Assembly: GCA_017464285.1 (NCBI GenBank)
Contig: JAFUDT010000004.1
Coordinates: 124,001-188,000 of the forward strand
Length of the DNA stretch: 64,000 nucleotides
Reading direction: 5' to 3'
Source of the DNA: Bacteroidales bacterium
Lineage (GTDB): Bacteria; Bacteroidota; Bacteroidia; Bacteroidales; UBA1402
In this document: in pieces, positions 1 through 6,969 of the stretch
Layout: each line of letters starts with the position of its first letter
Position numbering within the stretch: the stretch's first letter is position 1
Made by a program: the position numbers and the translations under genes
The notes under the pieces: model-generated
Databases searched by the model: none
The model's input: the letters and a program-made list of their open reading frames with translations, nothing else
Told to the model about the DNA's origin: nothing

Positions 1-189
1 GATCAGGTCGATCAGCCATTTCAGGGTTTCGACATCCTTGCCGGGCACGGCAGAACAGACATCGAGGAAATTCGCACCAGCCTCGGTCTGAATTTTCGCC
101 AGATGGCGGATCCAGTCGGCGTTTTTTTCTGCGATTGCCTTGGCGACAGAAGGAATCGCTCCGTTGATTTTTTCTCCGATAATAATCAT
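1..189 (-). CDS. Methyltetrahydrofolate:corrinoid methyltransferase, N-terminal part (cut by window edge)
   Basis: I translated this 63-residue N-terminal fragment by hand; it starts at the ATG whose complement is 187-189 and runs off the window at position 1. It begins MIIIGEKINGAIPSVAKAI and continues with EAGANFLDV and then a region ending KWLIDLI. This matches the start of the pterin-binding (DHPS-like) TIM barrel of AcsE/MeTr and of the folate module of MetH, where the GE(R/K)IN and GA..LD(V/L) segments are conserved. The family moves a methyl group between N5 of tetrahydrofolate and a corrinoid cofactor. It is divergent from the methyltransferase operon at 1129-5979, whose corrinoid protein would be its natural partner; that pairing is inferred from context. 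A strong Bacteroidales promoter lies just upstream. Only the first quarter is visible, so a MetH-like multidomain protein cannot be excluded. Confidence 0.82.
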   Translation of the reverse strand, partial: MIIIGEKINGAIPSVAKAIAEKNADWIRHLAKIQTEAGANFLDVCSAVPGKDVETLKWLIDLI

Positions 190-221
190 GACACTCTTTT
201 CCGTTGAAGAATTACTACGCA

Positions 222-251
222 CAAAAATACGGATTGGGCAGCTATTCTCAA
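222..251 (-). promoter_or_regulatory. Promoter of the MeTr gene
   Basis: Read on the minus strand, TTG (249-251) is followed by exactly 19 bases and then TATTTTTG (222-229). This fits the Bacteroidales consensus TTG-N19-TAnnTTTG. Transcription would start near 215, giving a leader of about 25 nt before the start codon at 189. Confidence 0.7.
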
Positions 252-295
252 AAGAATAAATGCAGTTTTTTTCTGTAGTTTTTGCTATCAATTAT

Positions 296-325
296 CTGTT
301 TTTCTCTGTCAAAGCATTACCTTTG
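296..325 (+). promoter_or_regulatory. Possible promoter of the outer-membrane protein gene
   Basis: TACCTTTG at 318-325 matches the -7 box TAnnTTTG. The -33 position 19 bases upstream reads CTG rather than TTG, so the match is partial. The leader would be about 95 nt. Confidence 0.4.
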
Positions 326-425
326 TCGGGAAATAAGGCTCGTCGCATGTCTGCTGCGGTCGTGTTCTGTAGCTGCTGCCTCTCATGTGGCGTCCCGCTT
401 TTGACAACATTTAAACAAATTGATT

Positions 426-980
426 ATGAAAAGAATGATGATTGTGGCCATCGCCCTGCTTACGGCGGTTATGGCAAATGCTCAGGCAAGTTTTCAGCTG
501 GGTTATCTGGGAAACAACAGCAAAACGGAAACAGCATTGGGGTCCACCAGCGACAGCTATGGCGGATTTATGGTAGGAGCCGATTACAATTTGACTCTGA
601 CCGGCGATCTTAAGGTTGCCCCCGGCCTGAATCTGGACCTGTCTTTCGACGATGACTATACGGAATTTGGTTTCTTCATTCCGATTGACTTTAATTACGG
701 TTTTCAGATTAACGATCAGGTAAGCCTTTCCGTGTTCGCCGGACCGACGGCCTATTTGGGCATTTTGTCGCAGTCGAAAACCGGCGCGGTGACGTACGAT
801 TATTATGAAAACGACTACAGTCGCTTCGAACTGCTTCTGGGCGGTGGTCTGTGGTGTGACATCATGGATTTGATCCGTGTAAAGGCCGGGTACAAATTCG
901 GACTTCTGGACAATTGCAAACTGGATGCCGTCACGAATAAGAACAACTGTCTCTACCTGTCTGTCGGTTATCTTTTCTAA
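426..980 (+). CDS. Small outer-membrane beta-barrel protein
   Basis: The protein has 184 residues from the ATG at 426; a TTG at 420 would add only two residues before this methionine. It opens with a signal peptide (MKRMMIVAIALLTAVMANAQ) cut after Ala-Gln, followed by alternating hydrophobic and polar strands and a C-terminus ending in VGYLF, whose terminal Phe is typical of outer-membrane barrels. Length and strand pattern suggest an 8-stranded barrel of the OmpW/OmpX or PorT-like type. It sits between the divergent MeTr gene and the corrinoid methyltransferase operon on the same strand as the latter, but with its own candidate promoter. A role as a channel for that operon's substrate is possible but unproven. 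Confidence 0.75.
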   Translation: MKRMMIVAIALLTAVMANAQASFQLGYLGNNSKTETALGSTSDSYGGFMVGADYNLTLTGDLKVAPGLNLDLSFDDDYTEFGFFIPIDFNYGFQINDQVSLSVFAGPTAYLGILSQSKTGAVTYDYYENDYSRFELLLGGGLWCDIMDLIRVKAGYKFGLLDNCKLDAVTNKNNCLYLSVGYLF

Positions 981-1025
981 GCAGGAATCCGCCCGTCAGG
1001 TGTGACCTGTATTTATTGTTTGTTG

Positions 1026-1056
1026 TTGCATAATTCGGAAGTTTCCGTTATTATTG
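1026..1056 (+). promoter_or_regulatory. Candidate promoter of the methyltransferase operon
   Basis: TTG (1026-1028), 20 bases, then TATTATTG (1049-1056), close to TTG-N19-TAnnTTTG but one base long in spacing and with one mismatch. The next gene starts at 1129, so the leader would be about 65 nt. I see no riboswitch-like fold, and no cobalamin-riboswitch B12 box was recognised. Confidence 0.45.
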
Positions 1057-1128
1057 CAAACTGAAATCTATAAAGTCCGGACTTTTGACCTCAAGAGTCC
1101 GGCTTTGGATTATCGAAAGGGATAGAGA

Positions 1129-2256
1129 ATGAAGGATGTTTTTGACAACAAGTTGAGGGATTCCCAGGCAACGGCTGTCTCCCCGATTAGTCCGGAAAAA
1201 TTTGATATAGAGGAATATGCATCTTATGAGGCTCCTCTCAACGAGCGTTGTGCCCGGTTCTGGCAGGCTCCGTCCGGAGTGCTGGTCTATCGGCGTATGC
1301 GGGTGGCCGAGGTCTTTTCGGCCGGCAGCCGTGATATGCAGGCTTCGCTGGCTTGGCAGCTGGGAGCATTGAAGGAAAGCATGAAATTCAAGGCAGACAT
1401 ACCCAACTTCCTGGAGCCCTGGTATGGCCTGGGAGTCTTGGCTACGGCCTATGGTGTCGATTATGTGTGGGCCCCGGGACAGGCTCCTGCCATAGAGGGT
1501 AAATTCGCCTCGACGGCCGATCTGCTGGCGGCTTCCTTCAAACCGGTGGCCGAAACGCCGGAGGGCCGTCATAACCTGGAGATGATAGAGTATTTTCTGG
1601 ACAAGACCAGAGGCCGCTTACCGTTGTCTTATTGTGATATCCAGTCCCCTTTGAACACCTTAAGCAATATTATCGATACCAGCCAGTTCTACCTTGATTT
1701 CTGCCTGGATCCGGACTCCATGCAGGCGGCCATGGACAGAACGGCCGACCTGACGGTGGACTTTGTCCGCAAGCAGACAGAAATGATCGGAGACGCACTG
1801 GTCAAGCCGGGTCATGGCTTCTCCTCCAGCCGTGTTTTTGACGGACTGGGTCTTAGCGATGACAGTGTCACGATGATGTCTCCCGACCTGTACCTCGACC
1901 TGGCTGTGCCGGCCATGGTCAAGGCCGGACTTCCTTTCGGCGGCCCTGTGTTTCACTCCTGCGGCAACTGGTCGGACAAGAAAGCCGATATCGTCGGCAT
2001 CCCCCACCTGCGCATGGCCGACGGCGCCTTCTCCCTGGCCACCGATCCCGGAGCCAATCCCACCGAGGGCTTTGCCGATACCTTCGCCGGGACGGGGGTG
2101 GTGCTCAATGTCCGCATTGTCGGCGGTCCCGAGCTGGTGGAAGCCAAGGTACGTGAGCTCTGGAAGCCGGGCATGAAGCTCATTGTGGTCACCTATTGCC
2201 AGACGCCTGAAGAACAGGCTTATGTCTATGATAGAATTCATGAAATATGTCAGTAG
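1129..2256 (+). CDS. UroD/MtaA-family corrinoid methyltransferase (first copy)
   Basis: This 375-residue protein belongs to the uroporphyrinogen decarboxylase-like TIM-barrel superfamily, in the branch of zinc-dependent methyltransferases (MtaA, MtbA, MtvB-type O-demethylases, CmuA). The zinc set of that branch is present: His276-x-Cys278 in the segment FHSCGN, and Cys357 in VVTYCQT. True UroD enzymes of haem synthesis lack this His-x-Cys...Cys site, so a haem role is unlikely. By context it is either the enzyme that demethylates the substrate onto the corrinoid protein at 3572 or one that moves the methyl group from it to a thiol. It is the first gene of the operon, and its stop overlaps the start of the MFS gene by 10 bases, indicating translational coupling. 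It is longer at the N-terminus than the second copy (375 versus 332 residues), and the two are clearly diverged, so they probably have different partners. Confidence 0.85.
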   Translation: MKDVFDNKLRDSQATAVSPISPEKFDIEEYASYEAPLNERCARFWQAPSGVLVYRRMRVAEVFSAGSRDMQASLAWQLGALKESMKFKADIPNFLEPWYGLGVLATAYGVDYVWAPGQAPAIEGKFASTADLLAASFKPVAETPEGRHNLEMIEYFLDKTRGRLPLSYCDIQSPLNTLSNIIDTSQFYLDFCLDPDSMQAAMDRTADLTVDFVRKQTEMIGDALVKPGHGFSSSRVFDGLGLSDDSVTMMSPDLYLDLAVPAMVKAGLPFGGPVFHSCGNWSDKKADIVGIPHLRMADGAFSLATDPGANPTEGFADTFAGTGVVLNVRIVGGPELVEAKVRELWKPGMKLIVVTYCQTPEEQAYVYDRIHEICQ

Positions 2257-3545
2257 AAACGATTAAACCGGGCAATTACCGCTGGCGTGTGGTCGCCTTG
2301 CTCTTTTTCGCCACGACCATCAATTATATCGACCGTCAGGTGCTTGGAATGCTCAAGCCCTTTATCGCCGACGATCTGATGATTACAGAGGCTGGTTACG
2401 GCTATATCGTATCGGCATTCCAGGCGGCCTATGCGCTGGGGCTGCTTTTTGTCGGCCGCCTGATCGACAAGTACGGTACGCGCATCACCTATGCGGTGTC
2501 CATTGCCCTGTGGAGCCTTGCCGGCTGTTTCCATGCCGCGGCCCGCAATGCCTTCGGTTTCGGTCTGGCCCGTTTTTTCCTGGGACTGGGCGAATCGGGT
2601 AACTTCCCTTCGGCCGTCAAGGCTACGGCAGAATGGTTCCCGAAGAAGGAAAGGGCCCTGGCTACCGGCCTGTTCAATTCCGGAAGCAATATCGGAGCCG
2701 TCGTGGCTCCGCTCATTGTGACGGGAGTGACTTTGAAGTGGGGCTGGCAATGGGCCTTCATCATCACGGGCATGCTCGGTTTCATCTGGATGGCTTTCTG
2801 GCTGCCGATGTACAAACTGCCCAAGCAGTCTCCCAAGTTGAGACAGTCGGAACTTGACTATATCAACCAGGACGGTGTCGAGGTCGAGACCAAGAAGGAA
2901 AAGGTGGCCTGGGGACAGTTGCTCAAGTTTAAGGGGACCATCGGTATCTGCCTGGCCCGTTTCGTCTGTGACTGGGTCTGGTGGTTCTTCCTGTTCTGGG
3001 CCCCCGACTTCCTGAACAAGACGCAGGGGGTCGATTTACAGCACATGCAGTGGGCACTGATTATCATCTACACCTTCGCTGCCTTCGGCGGAGTGGCCGG
3101 GGGCGGTCTGTCCTCCTGGCTGATCAGGCGGGGCCGTCCGGTGGCCTTTGCACGCAAGGCTGCCATGCTCTTCTGTGCCCTGCTGGTCGTACCTGTCATC
3201 ATTTTGCCTTCGTCCAAGTCGATAGTGGTCGCCATTGCCCTGATCAGTCTGGCTACTTTTGCCCATCAGGGCTGGGCCTCCAACATCTATACGCTGGTAT
3301 CGGACTATTTCCCCAAAAATCTGGTAGCGACACTGACTTCCCTGGCCGGCTTCTGCGGGTCGGTCGGAGGCGTGCTGGCAGCTTCTTTCGTGGGTAACAT
3401 CCTGCAAATCACCGGCAGCTATTTCGTTGTCTTCCTGACGGCCGGTCTGGCCTATCTGGTGGCCTGGCTCTTCCTGCAGCTGTTCCTGCCCCGTGACGGT
3501 CAGGCTTACAAGGCCGACGAGCTGCCTTCCAAAACAAGTAAATAA
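2247..3545 (+). CDS. MFS transporter, anion:cation symporter (ACS/ExuT-like) family
   Basis: This is a 432-residue integral membrane protein with about 12 hydrophobic segments. The N-terminal signature NYIDRQVLGMLKPFIADDL, the motif GRLIDKYGTR between TM2 and TM3, and the FLGLGESGNFPSAVKATAEWF stretch are typical of the ACS family, which imports hexuronates, aldonates and other organic anions with a cation. It overlaps the upstream methyltransferase gene by 10 bases and is followed 26 bases later by the corrinoid protein. It is therefore almost certainly the importer of the methylated substrate or the exporter of the demethylated product of this pathway. The ACS membership suggests an organic anion, possibly a methyl-etherified or methyl-esterified uronate or aromatic acid. 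That substrate guess is inference only. Confidence 0.88.
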   Translation: MSVETIKPGNYRWRVVALLFFATTINYIDRQVLGMLKPFIADDLMITEAGYGYIVSAFQAAYALGLLFVGRLIDKYGTRITYAVSIALWSLAGCFHAAARNAFGFGLARFFLGLGESGNFPSAVKATAEWFPKKERALATGLFNSGSNIGAVVAPLIVTGVTLKWGWQWAFIITGMLGFIWMAFWLPMYKLPKQSPKLRQSELDYINQDGVEVETKKEKVAWGQLLKFKGTIGICLARFVCDWVWWFFLFWAPDFLNKTQGVDLQHMQWALIIIYTFAAFGGVAGGGLSSWLIRRGRPVAFARKAAMLFCALLVVPVIILPSSKSIVVAIALISLATFAHQGWASNIYTLVSDYFPKNLVATLTSLAGFCGSVGGVLAASFVGNILQITGSYFVVFLTAGLAYLVAWLFLQLFLPRDGQAYKADELPSKTSK

Positions 3546-3571
3546 TCAATGGAAAATAAAAGCATACAACT

Positions 3572-4249
3572 ATGAGTGAGATTCTGGAAAAACTCTTCGA
3601 ATGTGTCGAGTTCGGTAAAATCAACGCTGCCTCTCCCTATCCTCCCCAGCTCAGAGGGCAGGACGGTGCTTCTGAATATACGCAGAAAGCACTGGCCGAA
3701 GGCTTCTCTCCTGCGGAAATCATGGACACGGCTCTGATTCCTGCCATGACCAAAGTGGGGCAGAAGTTTTCTGAAAACAAGATCTTCGTACCCCAGATGC
3801 TTTTGTCGGCCAAGGCAATGAACGCAGCTCTGGTATATATCAAGCCTTATTTCTCCTCCGGTGAAATAAGGCGCAAGGGCACCTTTATCATGGGAACGGT
3901 CAACGGTGACCTGCACGATATCGGTAAAAACCTGGTGTGCATGATGGTCGAGGGTGCCGGCTGGGATGTGATCGACCTGGGGGTCGATGTCGGCCCGGAG
4001 AAATTTGTGGAAAGTGTCCGGCAGCATCCTGATGCCTACGTTGGTTTATCGGCGCTGCTTACCACTACCATGCCCAACATGAAGACGATTATCGATGCCG
4101 TGCGTGCCGTCAGTCCCTCCACCAGATTTATTGTGGGCGGCGCACCCGTTTCGGCCGACTTCGCTGCATCGATAGGAGCTGATGCCTATGCCGACAATCC
4201 ACAGCAGGATGTCGAGGCCCTGGACCGTTTCCTCCAGGAAAGAGCCTGA
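3572..4249 (+). CDS. Corrinoid (cobalamin-binding) protein, MtaC/MtbC/MtvC-like
   Basis: This 225-residue protein has the two modules of methyltransferase corrinoid proteins: a helical cap domain (about residues 1-90) and a Rossmann-like B12 domain. The base-on/His-on motif D-x-H-x-x-G is present as Asp113-Leu-His115-Asp-Ile-Gly, so His115 would be the lower axial cobalt ligand. Further family marks are the GTVNGDLHDIGKNLV stretch, the DLGVDVGPEKFVE segment, and the C-terminal IVGGAPV loop. The protein would carry the methyl group as methyl-Co(III) between the methyltransferases of this operon and the divergent MeTr. It lies between the transporter and the second UroD-like gene with short gaps (26 and 14 bases). 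Confidence 0.93.
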   Translation: MSEILEKLFECVEFGKINAASPYPPQLRGQDGASEYTQKALAEGFSPAEIMDTALIPAMTKVGQKFSENKIFVPQMLLSAKAMNAALVYIKPYFSSGEIRRKGTFIMGTVNGDLHDIGKNLVCMMVEGAGWDVIDLGVDVGPEKFVESVRQHPDAYVGLSALLTTTMPNMKTIIDAVRAVSPSTRFIVGGAPVSADFAASIGADAYADNPQQDVEALDRFLQERA

Positions 4250-4263
4250 TAACGAGCGAAACT

Positions 4264-5262
4264 ATGAAAAAATGGATTGACGAAATAATGCGGACACATC
4301 GGGTGGCTGCAGTCCCCATCATGACCCATCCGGGGATAGAACTCATCGGAAAAACCGTCAGAGATGCCGTCACCGATGGGCAGGTCCACTTTCAGGCTGT
4401 GAAAAAGCTCTCTGAGGTGTACCCTTCGGCCGCCTGCACCACCATCATGGACCTGACCGTTGAGGCTGAGGCTTTCGGTGCCCCCGTCAATATGCCCGAA
4501 AACGAGATCCCGACGGTCTACGGCCGCCTGGTAGGTGATGCCGACGGTGTCGCCTCGCTGCAAGTCCCAGACCTGACGGCAGGACGGGTTCCGCAGTATT
4601 TGCTGGCCAACCGCCTTTGTGCCCAGGCCATCACCGACCGTCCGGTTTTCGGCGGCTGCATCGGTCCTTTCTCTCTGGCCGGCCGCCTGTACGACATGAG
4701 TGAGATCATGATGGCCATCTACATCGAGCCTGACACCATCAGTCTCCTGCTTGACAAATGCACCCGCTTCATCATGCAATATTGCCAGGCCATCAAAGAG
4801 GCCGGCTCTGCCGGCGTTGTCATGGCCGAACCGGCCGCTGGTCTGTTGTCTGACGAGGATAGTGTCCTGTTCTCCACGAAATATGTCAAGAGAGTCGTCG
4901 AGGCAGTCCAGGACGACAGTTTCACGGTGATCCTGCACAACTGCGGCAACACCGGACACTGCACCCGTTCTATGGTCGAAAGCGGGGCCCGGGCCCTGCA
5001 CTTCGGCAACCGTGCAGACATGCCCCGGATCATTGCCGAAGTTCCCGATTACGTCGTGGTCATGGGAAACATCGACCCGGTAGGTGTTTTCAAACAGGCC
5101 GATTCCCAGGAAGTCGGGCTTCGTACTTCCGAGCTGCTGCGGCAAATGTCGGGTCATTCCAATTTTGTCGTTTCTTCGGGCTGCGATTTGCCTCCCCTTG
5201 TCCCTGAGTCCAACATCAAGGCTTTCTTCCAGGCTGTTGACGAATTCAATGAGCAGGTATAA
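4264..5262 (+). CDS. UroD/MtaA-family corrinoid methyltransferase (second copy)
   Basis: This 332-residue protein has the length of MtaA and CmuA-type enzymes. The zinc ligands are His225-x-Cys227 in VILHNCGNTGH and Cys307 in VVSSGCDLPP. The pattern after the last cysteine (CDLPPLVPESNIKAF) is the usual C-terminus of this branch, as is the GPFSLAGRLYDM segment near residue 137. In methanogens such enzymes transfer the methyl group from the corrinoid protein to coenzyme M; in acetogens relatives act on the methylated substrate itself. Which of the two UroD-like proteins here is the substrate enzyme cannot be told from sequence. The stop codon is immediately followed by the ATG of the reactivation protein. 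Confidence 0.87.
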   Translation: MKKWIDEIMRTHRVAAVPIMTHPGIELIGKTVRDAVTDGQVHFQAVKKLSEVYPSAACTTIMDLTVEAEAFGAPVNMPENEIPTVYGRLVGDADGVASLQVPDLTAGRVPQYLLANRLCAQAITDRPVFGGCIGPFSLAGRLYDMSEIMMAIYIEPDTISLLLDKCTRFIMQYCQAIKEAGSAGVVMAEPAAGLLSDEDSVLFSTKYVKRVVEAVQDDSFTVILHNCGNTGHCTRSMVESGARALHFGNRADMPRIIAEVPDYVVVMGNIDPVGVFKQADSQEVGLRTSELLRQMSGHSNFVVSSGCDLPPLVPESNIKAFFQAVDEFNEQV

Positions 5263-5979
5263 ATGGATGCGGCATTCAGAAAATATGAGTTCCCGATAGC
5301 GGAGGTGCTGCCAACGGTCGATCAGTTGTCAGATTTTCTGCACCTGGACGATGAGCAGCATCCGGCCTGGCAGTTTATCATTGACAAGCTGGAGGAAATC
5401 CGTGGACTCGACCTGAAGGCTGTCGGCGGTTACCGTATTTATCCTGTCGGCCAGTTGGACGTCAAGGCGGGGACCCTTGCTTTTGCAGAGGGGATGCTGG
5501 CCCCCCGTCCGCAAGTCTGCGGCTATCTCAGGGAAAGTGAGTTTGCCGCCCTGTTTCTTTGTACGGCCGGCTTTTATTTCACGGAGGAGTCCCATGCCTA
5601 TAACGACCGGGACGAAATTCTGGAGTCCTATCTCATCGACGCCATGGGCTCCAGCACGGTCGAAAATGCCATGAACAGGATTCAGGAAATGCTGAGCCGG
5701 GATATGGAACAGCAGGGGTTGCATATTTCCAACCGTTACAGTCCGGGCTACTGCAACTGGCCCTTGGCCGATCAGAAGAACCTCTTTGCCCTGATCGGGG
5801 ATCAGCCTACTCCGGTCAGACTGGGCGAGTCCTGCCTGATGACCCCTATCAAGTCGGTCAGCGGCATCATCGGCATCGGCTCTCAGATGAAGAAAAGGGA
5901 GTACGGCTGTGCCATTTGTGAAAACAAGACCTGCACTTATCGGCGCATTCTCTCCCGCAGCCGGACTCAGGCCGGTTGA
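5263..5979 (+). CDS. Free-standing MetH-type cobalamin reactivation protein
   Basis: This 238-residue protein resembles the C-terminal activation domain of cobalamin-dependent methionine synthase, which binds S-adenosylmethionine to remethylate oxidised Co(II). The SAM-binding motif R-x-x-x-G-Y is present as Arg158-Tyr-Ser-Pro-Gly-Tyr163, followed by Trp-Pro, and the SVSGIIGIGSQM segment is the usual later motif of this stand-alone family. The C-terminus carries Cys216-x2-Cys219-x4-Cys224, which is absent from MetH and might hold a metal or iron-sulphur centre. The gene begins on the base after the previous stop, so it is strictly coupled to the methyltransferase. It most likely keeps the operon's corrinoid protein active. 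No RamA-type activator is seen in the window. Confidence 0.82.
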   Translation: MDAAFRKYEFPIAEVLPTVDQLSDFLHLDDEQHPAWQFIIDKLEEIRGLDLKAVGGYRIYPVGQLDVKAGTLAFAEGMLAPRPQVCGYLRESEFAALFLCTAGFYFTEESHAYNDRDEILESYLIDAMGSSTVENAMNRIQEMLSRDMEQQGLHISNRYSPGYCNWPLADQKNLFALIGDQPTPVRLGESCLMTPIKSVSGIIGIGSQMKKREYGCAICENKTCTYRRILSRSRTQAG

Positions 5980-5983
5980 GTCC
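5963..5983 (+). terminator. Possible terminator of the methyltransferase operon
   Basis: GGACTCA (5963-5969) and TGAGTCC (5977-5983) form a 7-bp hairpin that includes the stop codon of the last gene. It is followed by CTCTTCC rather than a clean T run, so termination efficiency is doubtful. Confidence 0.35.
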
Positions 5984-6011
5984 CTCTTCCGGCGATGATT
6001 TCCCCTGTTTT

Positions 6012-6863
6012 TCAGATTTGTGCTGTGGCGGGATAGCTGATGGCCGCTGATATGTGGCCGTTCATCCTTTTCAGATCGGCGGCAGCGGTGCGGGCATCGT
6101 GGTAGAACAGCAGCCGGCTGCCGGTCTGATAAGCCTCGTGCAGGATCCGGACTTTTTCTTCGGCGGCAGCCAGAGCGCAGTTGTCGATGGCGGCGATGCA
6201 GCCTTGGGTGATGTGCATGCACATGGGAATGACATCTCCTGAAAAGACCCAGTTGCCCTGGTCAGTCTCGATAAAGGAGACCAGCTGATCGAAGGTATGC
6301 CCCTGGACTATCCGCAGTCTCAGGCCCGGGAACAGCTCGAAGCCCTGGGCCGGTTCGTCTTCGGCCCGGAGCAGCTGCAGCCGGCCGGCTTCCTGGACAG
6401 CCTGCATGTTTTCTTTGAGATAGGCATCACTCTCCCAGAACTTGGGGTGGAGAGAGTTCTCCCACTGTCCGACGGTGGTCCAGTGGCGGGCATTGGGAAA
6501 GGTCATGACCATCCGTCCGTCGGACAGGAACTTGGTACATCCGCCGCAGTGGTCGAAATGCAGATGACTGAGTACGACGTCGGTGATATCCTCTGCGCGG
6601 TAGCCGTGGGCTTCAAGTGCTTTTTCGATGTCCGTCAGGTCGTGAAAGCGATAATAGCTCATACCGACAGGCTTCAGCCCTACGCCTGTGTCAAACAGCA
6701 CCTTCCTCTCGCCGTAGTCCACCAGCAGGCAGCGCATGGCCAGCGGGCAGCGGTTCTCCTGATCGACCGGGTATTTACTGCTCCAGACTTTGCGCGACAT
6801 GACTCCGAACATGGCCCCTCCGTCGGTGGAAAAAAAACCGCTTTCGATGGTGAAGATTTTCAT
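6012..6863 (-). CDS. Metallo-beta-lactamase-fold hydrolase
   Basis: I place the start at the ATG complementary to 6861-6863 (MKIFTIESGFF), giving 283 residues; the open frame runs further upstream but through a GC-rich leader with no family similarity. The metal motif is His100-Leu-His102-Phe-Asp104-His105, with later ligands likely in the segments VQGHTFDQ and FSGDVIP. The FDTGVG and SHLHFDHCGG stretches place it with lactonase/AttM-like and other MBL-fold hydrolases that carry two metals. The physiological substrate is not deducible. It is convergent with the methyltransferase operon and divergent from rmlD. The leader contains a long hairpin and a run of nine C; see findings. Confidence 0.85.
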   Translation of the reverse strand: MKIFTIESGFFSTDGGAMFGVMSRKVWSSKYPVDQENRCPLAMRCLLVDYGERKVLFDTGVGLKPVGMSYYRFHDLTDIEKALEAHGYRAEDITDVVLSHLHFDHCGGCTKFLSDGRMVMTFPNARHWTTVGQWENSLHPKFWESDAYLKENMQAVQEAGRLQLLRAEDEPAQGFELFPGLRLRIVQGHTFDQLVSFIETDQGNWVFSGDVIPMCMHITQGCIAAIDNCALAAAEEKVRILHEAYQTGSRLLFYHDARTAAADLKRMNGHISAAISYPATAQI

Positions 6864-6901
6864 GATTTCTCTATATTTGTAGACTCTTTTACCCCCCCCC
6901 T

Positions 6902-6934
6902 GTCCCGGACGGGAGCCGGCCCTCTTTCCGGGAC
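6902..6934. repeat. 8-bp inverted repeat in the divergent MBL/rmlD intergenic region
   Basis: GTCCCGGA (6902-6909) and TCCGGGAC (6927-6934) are perfect complements with a 17-base loop; the plus strand continues TTTTCC. A run of nine C (6892-6900) lies directly beside it. Candidate -7 boxes flank it: TATATTTG on the plus strand (6872-6879) and TAATTTTG on the minus strand (6953-6960). Confidence 0.6.
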
Positions 6935-6969
6935 TTTTCCGGAAGGCAGGGACAAAATTACGAATTAAT

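Noticed and set aside
260-613. A 117-codon plus-strand frame overlapping the barrel gene
   Set aside because: It conflicts with the signal-peptide-bearing frame at 426 and turns cysteine/arginine-rich without any family resemblance.
1021-1128. A cobalamin riboswitch before the methyltransferase operon
   Set aside because: The 148-base gap is too short for the usual fold and I see no B12 box; a promoter-like pair is the only signal found.
1129-2256. Annotation as uroporphyrinogen decarboxylase of haem synthesis
   Set aside because: The His-x-Cys...Cys zinc set and the corrinoid-protein neighbour point to a methyltransferase; haem UroD has neither. The same applies to 4264-5262.
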